A stretch of 64,000 nt of DNA from an uncultured Opitutales bacterium. GTDB taxonomy: Bacteria > Verrucomicrobiota > Verrucomicrobiia > Opitutales > Intestinicryptomonadaceae. Location of the stretch: positions 70,176 through 134,175 of the forward strand of contig URGP01000003.1 of NCBI GenBank assembly GCA_900547395.1. The letters are read 5' to 3'. The notes under the pieces were generated by a model, which made no database searches, had not been told where the DNA came from, and worked only from the letters and a program-made list of their open reading frames with translations. Position 1 is the stretch's first letter; every line of letters begins with the position of its first letter. Below, one piece after another: positions 17,842 to 27,422 of the stretch. The position numbers were made by a program, and so were the translations under genes.

Positions 17842-17856
17842 TGTGCCAATGGCACA
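17842..17856 (-). promoter_or_regulatory. Palindromic operator candidate of the toxin-antitoxin operon
   Basis: TGTGCCAATGGCACA is a perfect palindrome with a three-base centre. It lies 15 to 29 bases before the toxin start codon, next to a TTGACT/TACACT promoter-like segment. This is the expected place for autorepression by the HTH antitoxin. Confidence 0.55.
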
Positions 17857-17952
17857 GTGTAAGTCAAATAAAAAATTAAAAAACGCCCTTTATATATAAC
17901 TAACAGAAAAAGTTTTAAAGACACTATTTTGCATCAAGTAAAAAGGCTTTTT

Positions 17953-17980
17953 GCTTTACACAAACTTTTTTGTGTAAAGC
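17953..17980. repeat. Stem-loop with TACACAAA stem, copy 1
   Basis: GCTTTACACAAA pairs perfectly over 12 bases with TTTGTGTAAAGC around a 4-base loop. On the minus strand it is followed by AAAAAGCCTTTTT, so it may end the PEP-CTERM transcript coming from 18068. Confidence 0.65.
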
Positions 17981-17982
17981 CG

Positions 17983-18011
17983 GCTATACACAAAGTCATC
18001 TTGTGTATAGC
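17983..18011. repeat. Stem-loop with TACACAAA stem, copy 2
   Basis: GCTATACACAA pairs with TTGTGTATAGC over 11 bases. It is two bases from the first stem-loop and its sequence is nearly the same; a third half-copy (CTTTACACAAAA) follows at 18026-18037. Confidence 0.65.
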
Positions 18012-18067
18012 AAATCGGCATTTTACTTTACACAAAATTCTATTTGAATAAACCATAAAAATGCTTT

Positions 18068-19468
18068 TTACTTTCTCCTGCGATAAGCGGCAAACGCAAG
18101 AAGAAGAGCACCGAAAACTGCCGCGCAAGTGCTTGGTTCGGGGATTTCGGGAGTGTAATTATAAACAAACACAAGGTCGCCGTCTGAATACGACAAATTC
18201 CACGAAACGCCATTGTCGCCCATGATAACATTTACTTTTTCAGACGCATTGTCGCTCGAAGAAATAAGGCTCGATGCCAAGCCGCTCCAATTATTGTTCG
18301 CGCTAATCAGAGTGGCTTCGTAAACGCCGCTTTCATCGCCCGCGAAATTTTCCATGTCGATTGACAAAATGCCGTCAAACAAAGTAAGGCCTCCTGCATT
18401 CAAAGTTGACAAGCCGCTTTCGTCCGCTACAAAGCCAAGTTTTACCGAATTGCCATTCTGCGCGCGGAAGTTCAAATTGCCTCCGAAATTTATGGAATGT
18501 CCCGAACCCTCAATTTCAAAAACCACATTCGCGTTTCCTGTTTTTGCGCTTCCAATCCAAGCGGTGGTGTTTGCAACCGACAATGTGTTGTTCTTGCCCG
18601 CAATTTTAAAAGTGATGTCTCCGCCCTTGGCGTCGCTTGCAAGCAAGAAATAGTTGCCGCCTGTCTTGGTCGTTATAAGAGCGTTGTTTTGTCCAGAAAT
18701 TGTAAAGACCGCCTTGCCCGTCGAAATGGTATTGTCAGAACCGAACGCAAATGTGCCGTCAACAGTCATCTCCGCATTGCCCTGCATGTTGATTTCCGTC
18801 AAGCCGCTGCCTGCCGCGCGGACATTAAAATCCTTCTTGAAATTAGCAACAGACTTCGCGCCCTCTTCTCCTGAAATGTTAAAATAAAGGCGGTTTGTGG
18901 AATCTGCATTCGCCGCAGTCGTATTTATATAGCAGTTGTATTCCGATGTAAAAGTGTTGCCCGCTCCCGAAATAACCACGCCTGCGTTGCCTGAATTGTA
19001 CCCTGCATCGGAAGCAATTTTAAAGTGCGACACAGAGAAATCGGAATATCCCCAAAGACGCAATTCGTTTGTGGAATTTGAATTGTAATTCTTGGAAGAT
19101 TCTATCGCCATGTTCCAAGAAGAGTCGCTAAACGTGTTTTCGGAAAGCACGGCGCGCTTGTCGGAAGTTCCCTGCATTTCAAAAACAGTGCTTGAATTTG
19201 CGCCGTCGCGAGAAATTAAAAATTTGGTGAACGTCGCGCTCGTCGCGCCATACTTCACAAGATATTCGGAATCTGCGCTGTCAGCCTGCCATTCCAAAGA
19301 AATCGGATTTTCAAAAACAGTATTGTCAAAAACCCAAGTTGCGCTGCCTGCGGGAGATGCGAATTTTGTGTCCGAAACATTCATGTTTTCATAAGTTCCC
19401 GCTTCAATATCGGCAAACAATGAGCAGAAGACAGACGCGGCAAAAGAAACAAGCAACAGTTTCTTCAT
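18068..19468 (-). CDS. PEP-CTERM sorting domain protein
   Basis: The 466-residue secreted protein starts at the ATG at 19468 (MKKLLLVSFAASVFCSLFAD, a signal peptide) rather than at an upstream codon that would add 23 residues. It ends with IPEPSTCAAVFGALLLAFAA and YRRRK, the PEP-CTERM tail. The body consists of beta-helix-like repeats such as LTEINMQGNAEMTVDG and GKNNTLSVANTTAWIG. These phrases recur in the protein at 41411-42802, so the two are paralogues with different spacing of the repeats. No enzymatic motif is visible; surface display is inferred. Confidence 0.9.
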   Translation of the reverse strand: MKKLLLVSFAASVFCSLFADIEAGTYENMNVSDTKFASPAGSATWVFDNTVFENPISLEWQADSADSEYLVKYGATSATFTKFLISRDGANSSTVFEMQGTSDKRAVLSENTFSDSSWNMAIESSKNYNSNSTNELRLWGYSDFSVSHFKIASDAGYNSGNAGVVISGAGNTFTSEYNCYINTTAANADSTNRLYFNISGEEGAKSVANFKKDFNVRAAGSGLTEINMQGNAEMTVDGTFAFGSDNTISTGKAVFTISGQNNALITTKTGGNYFLLASDAKGGDITFKIAGKNNTLSVANTTAWIGSAKTGNANVVFEIEGSGHSINFGGNLNFRAQNGNSVKLGFVADESGLSTLNAGGLTLFDGILSIDMENFAGDESGVYEATLISANNNWSGLASSLISSSDNASEKVNVIMGDNGVSWNLSYSDGDLVFVYNYTPEIPEPSTCAAVFGALLLAFAAYRRRK

Positions 19469-19558
19469 AATATATAAATTATATAAAACGCGTTTTTTAA
19501 TGTATAGTATTTTCAAAATATTTTGTGGAATAAACATTAAAAAACATTATTCCAATAC

Positions 19559-19591
19559 AAAAAAAGAGGCCGAACAAAAACGTTCGACCTC
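19559..19591 (-). terminator. Strong rho-independent terminator after rpsJ
   Basis: On the minus strand GAGGTCGAAC and GTTCGGCCTC form a 10-base-pair stem (one G-T pair) with a six-base loop, followed by seven T. It lies 24 bases after the rpsJ stop and closes the rpsL-rpsG-fusA-rpsJ unit. Confidence 0.9.
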
Positions 19592-19615
19592 AAATTTTCA
19601 GACAGTTGCAACTAA

Positions 19616-19921
19616 TCAGATGTTAATTGTAATGTCAACGCCTGCGGGAAGATTGAGCTTCTTGAGCTCGTCAACCGTATTAACAGTCGGCTCAATGATG
19701 TCAATCAAACGCTTGTGAGTACGGAGCTCAAATTGTTCCATGCTCTTTTTATCAACGTGAACCGAACGGTTTACGGTAAAGCGTTCAATGCGTGTGGGCA
19801 ATGGAACAGGTCCGGAAACCCTTGCACCTGTTCTTTTTGCTGTTTCAACGATATCTCCAGCACTTTGGTCTACTGTGCGAAAATCGTAGCCCTTTAGTCT
19901 GATTCTAATTTTTTGTGCCAT
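19616..19921 (-). CDS. rpsJ: 30S ribosomal protein S10
   Basis: S10 lies in the 30S head and doubles as NusE in transcription antitermination. [39 protein letters not shown] and [11 protein letters not shown] are diagnostic; length is 101 residues. It is the last gene of the str-type operon, 18 bases after fusA, and is followed by a terminator rather than rplC. Confidence 0.98.
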   Translation of the reverse strand: MAQKIRIRLKGYDFRTVDQSAGDIVETAKRTGARVSGPVPLPTRIERFTVNRSVHVDKKSMEQFELRTHKRLIDIIEPTVNTVDELKKLNLPAGVDITINI

Positions 19922-19939
19922 TGTAATAATTCCTTAAAT

Positions 19940-22099
19940 TTAGCTTCTTGCTACTTTGCGAGTAGAACCTTCAACAACCTGCTTCAAGACGTTTGCAGGT
20001 ACCTGTTCAAAGTGGCTCGGCTCCATTGAATACGAAGCGCGGCCGCTTGAAAGCGAACGAACGTCGGTTGCATAGCCGAACATCGTTTCGAGAGGTACAA
20101 ATGCCTTGATATTGCAAAGATTGCCCTTTGTTTCCATTCCCTGAATTTGACCGCGGCGGCGATTGAGGTCGCCCATGACGTCGCCCTGGTACTCTTCGGG
20201 AGTTGTTACTTCAACCTTCATGATAGGTTCGAGCAATATCGGATTTGCGTTCTTCATTGCGTCTTTGAAAGCGAAGATGCCCGCCATCTTAAACGCCATT
20301 TCCGAAGAGTCAACTTCGTGGAAAGAACCGAATACCAAGTGAACCTTGACGTCAACAACGGGATAGCCCGCGATAACGCCGTTAAGCATGGCTTCCTTGA
20401 TGCCTTCTTCCGTCGGCTTGATGTATTCTTTGGGAATTACGCCGCCAACGATTTCGTTGAAGAATTCGTAGCCTTTGCCCTTTTCATTCGGCTCAAGCTT
20501 AATTTCGGCGTGGCCGTACTGACCGCGACCGCCTGACTGGCGAACGAATTTGCCGACGCCGTCCGCAGAACCCAAAATAGTTTCGCGGTAAGCAATCTGC
20601 GGCTTGCCGACTGTTGCTTCAACCTTAAATTCGCGAATAAGACGGTCGCGAATGATGTCGAGGTGAAGTTCGCCCATGCCGGCGATGAGAGTCTGACCGG
20701 TTTCAGCGTCGGAAGATACGACAAATGTCGGGTCTTCTTCCGCCAAACGCTGCAATGCGATTGAAAGCTTTTCCTGGTCCGCCTTTGAATTAGGCTCAAT
20801 GCTCATTGCGATAACAGGATCGGGGAATGTCGGAGGTTCCAAACGAACTTCGTGTTCCTTTTCGCACATTGTATCGCCCGTGATGAGTTCCTTACAGCCG
20901 ATGAGACCGCAAATTGAACCCGAATAAGCTTCTTCAATATCCTTGCGTTGGTCTGCCTGGAACATAACCAAACGAGAAATACGTTCGGTTTTGCGCGTGC
21001 GCGGATTGTAGAATGTCATGCCCTTCTTTACGCAACCGCTGTAAACACGGATGAATACGAGCTTGCCGATGAATGGGTCTGCCCAAAGTTTGAAAGCCAA
21101 GGCTGTTGTCGGAGCATTGTCGTCCGCAACAATTTCAAGAGACGGAGTGCCTTCGTCGTCTTCCGCATAAGCCTTGATCGGCGGAACGTCAATCGGGCTT
21201 GGGAGATAGTCAACAACCGCGTTCAAAAGCATCTGCACACCCTTGTTCTTCAAAGCAGAACCGGGGATGACGCCCACGAACTGGCGGGTCATTGTAGCCT
21301 TGCGGACGCCGCGGCGGATTTCGTCGTCGGAGAAATCTTCCTGACCGTCAAGGAACTTTTCCATGATTTCGTCGTCGAAGTCCGCAATGGCTTCGATTAG
21401 CGCATGGCGGTATTCCAACGCCTTTTCCTTGTATTCGGCGGGAATTTCAACCGTGTCGTACTTCATGCCCTGCGGGTCGTTTTCGTCATAAACGTAAGCA
21501 ACCATTTCAATCAAGTCGATGAGACCTTTGAAATTTGCTTCCGCGCCGATTGGCAAATAAAGAGGATGCGGATTGCCGTTTAGCTTTTCCTTGATGTCGT
21601 TTACCGCGCCGTAAAAGTCCGCGCCGGTTCTGTCCATCTTGTTAATGAACGCCAAGCGGGGAACAGAGTACTTATTCATCTGGCGCCATACAGTTTCAGA
21701 CTGGGGCTGAACGCCCGCAACGGAGCAGAATGCCGCGATTGCGCCGTCCAAAACGCGGAGAGAACGCTCTACTTCTGCCGTGAAGTCAACGTGTCCCGGA
21801 GTGTCGATAAGGTTAATTTGGTGATCGATGCCTGCGAACAAACCAACCTTATTTTTCCAGTGGCACGAAACTGCCGAAGAAGTAATCGTGATGCCGCGTT
21901 CGCGTTCCTGTTCCATCCAGTCGGTTACCGCAGTTCCTTCGTGAACTTCGCCGATTTTATGAACCAAGCCGCTATAAAACAAAATACGTTCGGAACATGT
22001 GGTTTTACCCGCGTCGATGTGCGCGGAAATACCAATGTTTCTCGTGTACTCCAATGGTCTTTCCCTTTTTGGGGAGTTTTTGTCAGATAATGCTGCCAT
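19940..22099 (-). CDS. fusA: Elongation factor G
   Basis: EF-G is the GTPase that drives translocation of tRNA and mRNA. G motifs are clear: [20 protein letters not shown] (G1), [20 protein letters not shown] (G3), [17 protein letters not shown] (G4). The translocation domain IV loop [20 protein letters not shown] and domain V follow. Length of 719 residues is slightly above the E. coli protein (704). It lies between rpsG and rpsJ; tuf, which often follows, is at 34673. Confidence 0.98.
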   Translation of the reverse strand: MAALSDKNSPKRERPLEYTRNIGISAHIDAGKTTCSERILFYSGLVHKIGEVHEGTAVTDWMEQERERGITITSSAVSCHWKNKVGLFAGIDHQINLIDTPGHVDFTAEVERSLRVLDGAIAAFCSVAGVQPQSETVWRQMNKYSVPRLAFINKMDRTGADFYGAVNDIKEKLNGNPHPLYLPIGAEANFKGLIDLIEMVAYVYDENDPQGMKYDTVEIPAEYKEKALEYRHALIEAIADFDDEIMEKFLDGQEDFSDDEIRRGVRKATMTRQFVGVIPGSALKNKGVQMLLNAVVDYLPSPIDVPPIKAYAEDDEGTPSLEIVADDNAPTTALAFKLWADPFIGKLVFIRVYSGCVKKGMTFYNPRTRKTERISRLVMFQADQRKDIEEAYSGSICGLIGCKELITGDTMCEKEHEVRLEPPTFPDPVIAMSIEPNSKADQEKLSIALQRLAEEDPTFVVSSDAETGQTLIAGMGELHLDIIRDRLIREFKVEATVGKPQIAYRETILGSADGVGKFVRQSGGRGQYGHAEIKLEPNEKGKGYEFFNEIVGGVIPKEYIKPTEEGIKEAMLNGVIAGYPVVDVKVHLVFGSFHEVDSSEMAFKMAGIFAFKDAMKNANPILLEPIMKVEVTTPEEYQGDVMGDLNRRRGQIQGMETKGNLCNIKAFVPLETMFGYATDVRSLSSGRASYSMEPSHFEQVPANVLKQVVEGSTRKVARS

Positions 22100-22125
22100 T
22101 TAATTGCTCTCCATTATAAAAGAAA

Positions 22126-22599
22126 TCACCAACGCAAGTGCGCAAAAGCCTTGTTTGACTGCGCCATTTTATGCACGTCTTCGCGCTTTTTAACAACAGA
22201 ACCCGTGTTGTTGTAAGCGTCAACTATTTCAGCCGCCATTGCTTCCGCCATGGGAACACCCTTGCGGGCTTTGGCTGATGCAATCAACCAACGGAAAGCC
22301 AAAGTCTGCTGGCGTTCAAAAGAAACTTCAACGGGAACCTGATAGGTTGCGCCACCAACTCTGCGGCTCTTTACTTCGAGCTTCGGGCGGATGTTTTCAA
22401 GCGCACCCAACAAAAGGTCGATGGGGTCGCCCTTTTCGAGCTTTTCGCTTACGCGTTCAATGGCTGTATATACAATGCGTTCCGCAACCGATTTTTTGCC
22501 GCGTTCCATTACCATGTTGATAAGGTGGCTTACGAGCGCGCTCTTGTAGCGCGTATCGGGAGTGCGTTCTCTTTTTACTGCTCTGTGTCTGCGTGACAT
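22126..22599 (-). CDS. rpsG: 30S ribosomal protein S7
   Basis: S7 starts assembly of the 30S head and lines the E site. MSRRHRAVKRERTPDTRYKS, VGGATYQVPVEVSFERQQTL and the end MAQSNKAFAHLRW are typical. Length is 157 residues. It follows rpsL by 22 bases. Confidence 0.98.
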   Translation of the reverse strand: MSRRHRAVKRERTPDTRYKSALVSHLINMVMERGKKSVAERIVYTAIERVSEKLEKGDPIDLLLGALENIRPKLEVKSRRVGGATYQVPVEVSFERQQTLAFRWLIASAKARKGVPMAEAMAAEIVDAYNNTGSVVKKREDVHKMAQSNKAFAHLRW

Positions 22600-22621
22600 T
22601 TACTTTTTCTCCTGTAAAATG

Positions 22622-23005
22622 TTATTTCTTTGCAGCCTTCGGACGCTTTACGCCGTACTTTGAACGGCTGCGGCGACGCTTTTCGACACCAACGCAGTCA
22701 AGCGCGCCTCTGACAATGTGGTAGCGAACGCCCGGCAAGTCCTTAACACGGCCGCCGCGAACCATCACAACACTGTGTTCCTGCAAGGAGTGACCTTCGT
22801 CAGGAATGTATGCGATAACTTCGTAACCGCTTGTCAAACGTACTTTTGCTACCTTTCTGATTGCCGAATTAGGCTTTTTAGGCGTACGGGTCATAACCTG
22901 CACGCAAACGCCGCGCCTGAAAGGATTCGCTTTCAAAGCCGGCGCCTTTGTCTTTGTATAGACCTTAACTCGAGGTCTGTGGACTAATTGATTAATTGTA
23001 GGCAT
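22622..23005 (-). CDS. rpsL: 30S ribosomal protein S12
   Basis: S12 monitors decoding at the A site. The family start [20 protein letters not shown] sets the ATG at 23005 (127 residues); a longer reading frame upstream is only a chance extension into the spacer. [20 protein letters not shown] holds the conserved Lys linked to streptomycin action in the usual, sensitive form. The end is [16 protein letters not shown]. Confidence 0.97.
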   Translation of the reverse strand: MPTINQLVHRPRVKVYTKTKAPALKANPFRRGVCVQVMTRTPKKPNSAIRKVAKVRLTSGYEVIAYIPDEGHSLQEHSVVMVRGGRVKDLPGVRYHIVRGALDCVGVEKRRRSRSKYGVKRPKAAKK

Positions 23006-23091
23006 ATTTTTAGTCTTTAATGTAAAAGTAGGGGAAATTATCGTTTGCCGCCCCTTTGGCAAGTTTTTTTTGTGTTTTTGATAAAATTTTC

Positions 23092-23126
23092 GGCTTTCGG
23101 AAAAATTTTCATAAATTCCGAAAGCC
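23092..23126 (-). promoter_or_regulatory. Stem-loop between rpoC and rpsL
   Basis: GGCTTTCGGAA pairs perfectly over 11 bases with TTCCGAAAGCC. It lies 18 bases after the rpoC stop, and on the minus strand is followed by GAAAATTTTA, not a clean T-run. It may be a leaky terminator or processing site between rpoC and rpsL. Confidence 0.5.
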
Positions 23127-23144
23127 AAAACCTTTAAATTTTTG

Positions 23145-26100
23145 CTATTCCTCGGATTGCGCTCCTTCCACGCTTTCTTCGGAAACAACATAGTCGATAT
23201 CGCTTTCAGGAGCGTCCGACCTTACCTTCAATTTTCGGTAAGGCATAAGCCCCGTACCTGCGGGAATGAGGTTGCCCATGATGACATTTTCCTTGAAGCC
23301 TTCGAGGTTGTCAACCTTGCCCAAAGTTGCGGCTTCGGTGAGAACTCTCGTCGTTTCCTGGAAGGATGCCGCCGAAATGAAGGATTCCGTTTCCAAGCTC
23401 GCCTTTGTGATGCCGAGCAAAATCGGCTCGCCTTCGGCAGGCATGCCGCCCGCTTCTTCGATTCTGCGGTTTTCTTCCATGAAGTCGAACTTGTCAACCT
23501 GCTGACCCCAGAAATAGTCGGAGTCGCCGGGGTTGGTCACGCGCACCTTGCGGAGCATTCTCGAAACGATGACTTCGATATGCTTGTCGTTAATTGTGAC
23601 ACCCTGCGAGCGGTAAACCTTCTGAATTTCGGAAATGAGATATTCCTGAACAGCGTCCTTGCCCATGATTTCGAGCAATTCGTTCGGGTCTGTGCTGCCT
23701 TCGGTAATAGGCTGACCCTTGCGGACTTCGTCTTCGGGGTGGACGGAAATATGCTTTCCGTGCGGAATGAGATGCTCTTCCGCGCCTTCGTCCGAATTCT
23801 TGTCCTTTTCCCAAACTTCTTTCGGGACGACCTTCACGAGCTTCTTGCCGCGGCGCGTCGGACCCATCTTGACGATACCGTCAATCTTCGACATTTCAGC
23901 CGATTCGCGGGGCTTGCGGGCTTCAAAGAGTTCCGCAACGCGCGGCAAACCGCCTGTAATATCGTGTGTTTTTGCGGCGGAACGCGGAGTTTTTGCAAGG
24001 AATGCACCCTGCTTAATCGGGCTTCCGTCAACAACCGAAACCTGCGCGCCCGTCGGGATTGCGTAAGTCTTTATCGGAGTCTTGTCGTCCTTGTTCGCGT
24101 AAACTTCGATTGTCGGGTTCAAGTCTTCCTTGTGGTCGATAACGGTTGTGGAGTGACGCCCTGTGGAGGGGTCGATATCGCTCTTTACCGTTACGCCCGC
24201 AATCATATCGACAAACTTGACGAAACCGCCGACTTCGGAAAGAATCGGAATATTGTGCGGGTCCCACTGGCAGAGCAAATCGCCCTTCTTGATTGCCGCG
24301 CCGTCCTTGAAGAAGACGACAGAACCTGCAACCATCTTGTATTCTTCAAGCTCTTTGCCTTCCGCGTCAACAATTTGGATTTTGCCTGTTTTGCTGAGAA
24401 CGACATTCACGCCTTCTGAAATTTCAACGGGGCGCAAATTGTCAAATTTTACAAAGCCGTCGCCGTGAACTCTGATTTCAGGAGCTTTTGTTGACTGGGC
24501 AATACCGCCGACGTGGAACGTACGCATGGTAAGCTGAGTACCCGGTTCGCCGATGGACTGAGCCGCGATGATGCCGACTGCCGTGCCTCTTTCAACAAGC
24601 TTCTGAGTCGACGGGTCGATGCCGTAAGCCTTTGCGCAAATCGCGTTGCGGCGCAAGTGTGTGAGCGGGCTCATAACCTTTACCCTTTCAACGCCGCTAT
24701 CAACAATCTTCTTTGCGATGTCCTCAGTAATCATTTCACCCGCGCGAACCAAAATTTCGCTCGGATTTTGCGGGTTGCGGACTTCCATTGAAGAGCAGCG
24801 ACCTACAATTCGGTCGAACAAAGGCACCATTTCATCGTCGCCGTCATAGATGGATTCCTTCCAAATGCCGTCGCGGTTGCCCTTGTCGTCGATGGTTTTG
24901 TTGTCATCTTCTTCTGTAATGATTACGTCCATTGCAACGTCGCAGAGCTTTCTTGTCATGTAGCCTGCGTCAGCCGTTTTAAGAGCCGTGTCAGCCAAGC
25001 CTTTGCGCGCGCCGTGCGTGGAAATGAAGTATTCCAAAACGCTCAAACCTTCGCGGAAAGAAGATAAAATCGGGCGTTCGATAATTTCGCCGTTGGGCTT
25101 TGCCATCAAACCGCGAGCACCGCAAAGCTGGCGAACCTGAGCCTTATTACCACGCGCGCCCGAATCCATCAAAACGTAAACAGGGTTGATGTACTGGCGA
25201 CCGTCCGCGCTTCTCGGCTTGGGGGTTGACAAATTCTTAAACGCCTTCTTTGCGATTGCGTCTGTTACGACGTTCCAAATGTCTATGACCTTGTTTGAGC
25301 GTTCGTCCTTTGTGATCGTGCCCTTCAAGTATTCCTTTTCGACTTCCTTTACGCGTGCGCGCGCTTCTTTTACGATGCCCGCCTTTTCGCTCGGAATGTC
25401 CATATCGCCAATACCGATTGAAATACCCGCCAAAGTCGCGGTTCTGAAACCGAGAGCCTTCAAGCTGTCCAAAACGGGAGCCGAATCACCCTTGCCGCAA
25501 ATCTTAAACGTGTTCAAAATGAGGTCGCCAAGCTTTCCCTTTGCAACCTGGAAGTTGACAAAGCCCATTTCCTTCGGCCAAATCGTGTTGAATATGACGC
25601 GGCCGACGGTTGTGCGGATGATTTTCTTTTCGGAGTTGCCGAAAATGGTCTTCCTGCCGAAATCGGGATTTACGAAGTCAATCCAATCGTGCCAATGCAA
25701 CAAGCCTTCCGCCTTTGCGTATTCAACTTCCTTTACAGAACTCATCAAGGGAACTTCGCGAACGCGCACGTCCTTGCCGCCGCGCTTTACCAATACCTGT
25801 TCGGGCTTTGTGCTTGGCTCGTAAGTCAAGAAGTAAACACCCAAAACAATGTCCTGGGACGGAGTCAAAATAGGCTTGCCCGAAGACGGGGAGAAAATGT
25901 TGTTGGATGCAAGCATCAAAAGCTTTGCTTCCATTATCGCTTCCAATGAAAGCGGAACGTGGACTGCCATCTGGTCGCCGTCGAAGTCCGCATTGAACGC
26001 GGCACAAACCAGCGGATGCAAGCGAATTGCGTCCCCTTCGATAAGCACGGGTTCAAACGCCTGAATGGAAAGCCTGTGGAGAGTCGGCGCACGGTTCAAG

Positions 26101-27404
26101 AACACGGGGTGCCCTTCCGTCACTTCTTCCAAAATATCCCAAACTTCGGGAGAACGCTTTTCAATCATCTTCCTTGCCGAACGGACAGTATGGACAAAGC
26201 CCAATTCCTTCAAGCGGCGGATGATGAACGGCTCAAACAAAACAAGAGCCATCTTCTTCGGCAAGCCGCACTGGTGCAATTTGAGATGCGGACCGATGAC
26301 GATTACGGAACGTCCCGAATAGTCAACGCGCTTGCCGAGCAAGTTTTGGCGGAATCTGCCCTGCTTGCCTTTCAACATGTCGGAAAGGCTCTTCAAGGCG
26401 CGGTTGCCTGCGCCGGTTACGGGGCGTCCATGCCTGCCGTTGTCGAACAATGCGTCAACGGATTCCTGCAACATGCGCTTTTCGTTGTGGATGATGACAT
26501 CGGGAGTCTTCATGTGCATGAGACTCTTCAAGCGGTTGTTGCGGTTGATTACGCGGCGGTAAAGGTCGTTCAAGTCGGAAGTCGCAAACCTGCCGCCTTC
26601 GAGGGGAACAAGCGGGCGCAAGTCCGGCGGAATGACCGGCAATGCTTCAAGAATCATCCATTCAGGGCGCGAGCCGCTTTCGATAAAGCCCTGAATGAGC
26701 TTCAAACGCTTTGCAAGCTTCTTTTTAATCTGCTTTGAGCGCGTCGCCTTCATCTGCTCTTCAAGCTCGACTGCGAGCTTTTCGAGATTCATGTTTTTGA
26801 GCAAATCGCGGATTGCTTCCGCGCCCATCTTGGCTTCAAATTCAGAGCCTGCGTCGATTTCCTTCTGGTACTCTTCGTCCGACAAGAACTGCATGTATTC
26901 AAGCGAAGTGTTCTTCGGATCGATGACAACGTACTTTTCGTAGTAAATGACGCTTTCGAGAGCCTTTGCGGTCATGTCCAAAACCAAACCGAGGCGGCTT
27001 GGCATGCTCTTCAAAAACCAAATGTGCGCTACGGGAACGGCAAGCTCGATATGCCCCATTCTTTCGCGGCGCACGCGGCTTGTTGTGACTTCGACACCGC
27101 ACCTTTCGCAGACTTGATCCTTGTAGCGGATGCGCTTGTATTTGCCGCAAGCGCACTCGTAGTCGCGGATAGGTCCGAAAATTCTCTGGCAGAACAAGCC
27201 GCCCGGTTCGGGCTTGAAAGTTCTGTAATTGATTGTTTCGGGATTTTTAACTTCGCCCCTCGACCACGATCTGATTGTGTCGGGAGAGGCAAGACCGATT
27301 GACACGCAATCGAAACCCGCGTCTTTGGTCATGCCCATTACTTCGCGCATTTGAGCCGTGGAATTTTCAACCGGCTGTGTGTTTTCCTGCAAATTTTCTT
27401 CCAT
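23145..27404 (-). CDS. rpoC: RNA polymerase subunit beta-prime
   Basis: The beta-prime subunit carries the active-site magnesium of RNA polymerase. The catalytic motif [14 protein letters not shown] is intact. The N-terminal zinc site reads [20 protein letters not shown], and the bridge and trigger-helix region contains [21 protein letters not shown] chose the ATG at 27404 (1419 residues) with AAGGAG upstream; a longer reading would start at a TTG touching the rpoB stop. The end is acidic ([14 protein letters not shown]). Confidence 0.97.
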   Translation of the reverse strand: MEENLQENTQPVENSTAQMREVMGMTKDAGFDCVSIGLASPDTIRSWSRGEVKNPETINYRTFKPEPGGLFCQRIFGPIRDYECACGKYKRIRYKDQVCERCGVEVTTSRVRRERMGHIELAVPVAHIWFLKSMPSRLGLVLDMTAKALESVIYYEKYVVIDPKNTSLEYMQFLSDEEYQKEIDAGSEFEAKMGAEAIRDLLKNMNLEKLAVELEEQMKATRSKQIKKKLAKRLKLIQGFIESGSRPEWMILEALPVIPPDLRPLVPLEGGRFATSDLNDLYRRVINRNNRLKSLMHMKTPDVIIHNEKRMLQESVDALFDNGRHGRPVTGAGNRALKSLSDMLKGKQGRFRQNLLGKRVDYSGRSVIVIGPHLKLHQCGLPKKMALVLFEPFIIRRLKELGFVHTVRSARKMIEKRSPEVWDILEEVTEGHPVFLNRAPTLHRLSIQAFEPVLIEGDAIRLHPLVCAAFNADFDGDQMAVHVPLSLEAIMEAKLLMLASNNIFSPSSGKPILTPSQDIVLGVYFLTYEPSTKPEQVLVKRGGKDVRVREVPLMSSVKEVEYAKAEGLLHWHDWIDFVNPDFGRKTIFGNSEKKIIRTTVGRVIFNTIWPKEMGFVNFQVAKGKLGDLILNTFKICGKGDSAPVLDSLKALGFRTATLAGISIGIGDMDIPSEKAGIVKEARARVKEVEKEYLKGTITKDERSNKVIDIWNVVTDAIAKKAFKNLSTPKPRSADGRQYINPVYVLMDSGARGNKAQVRQLCGARGLMAKPNGEIIERPILSSFREGLSVLEYFISTHGARKGLADTALKTADAGYMTRKLCDVAMDVIITEEDDNKTIDDKGNRDGIWKESIYDGDDEMVPLFDRIVGRCSSMEVRNPQNPSEILVRAGEMITEDIAKKIVDSGVERVKVMSPLTHLRRNAICAKAYGIDPSTQKLVERGTAVGIIAAQSIGEPGTQLTMRTFHVGGIAQSTKAPEIRVHGDGFVKFDNLRPVEISEGVNVVLSKTGKIQIVDAEGKELEEYKMVAGSVVFFKDGAAIKKGDLLCQWDPHNIPILSEVGGFVKFVDMIAGVTVKSDIDPSTGRHSTTVIDHKEDLNPTIEVYANKDDKTPIKTYAIPTGAQVSVVDGSPIKQGAFLAKTPRSAAKTHDITGGLPRVAELFEARKPRESAEMSKIDGIVKMGPTRRGKKLVKVVPKEVWEKDKNSDEGAEEHLIPHGKHISVHPEDEVRKGQPITEGSTDPNELLEIMGKDAVQEYLISEIQKVYRSQGVTINDKHIEVIVSRMLRKVRVTNPGDSDYFWGQQVDKFDFMEENRRIEEAGGMPAEGEPILLGITKASLETESFISAASFQETTRVLTEAATLGKVDNLEGFKENVIMGNLIPAGTGLMPYRKLKVRSDAPESDIDYVVSEESVEGAQSEE

Positions 27405-27422
27405 AAAAATCAGCTCCTTCAA

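Noticed and set aside
17934..18128. 64-codon minus-strand open frame
   Set aside because: Arises from the hairpins and the end of the PEP-CTERM gene.
23142..24419. 425-codon open frame on the plus strand
   Set aside because: It is antisense to the end of rpoC and rich in Arg, Phe and Asn as expected from a shadow of a real gene.
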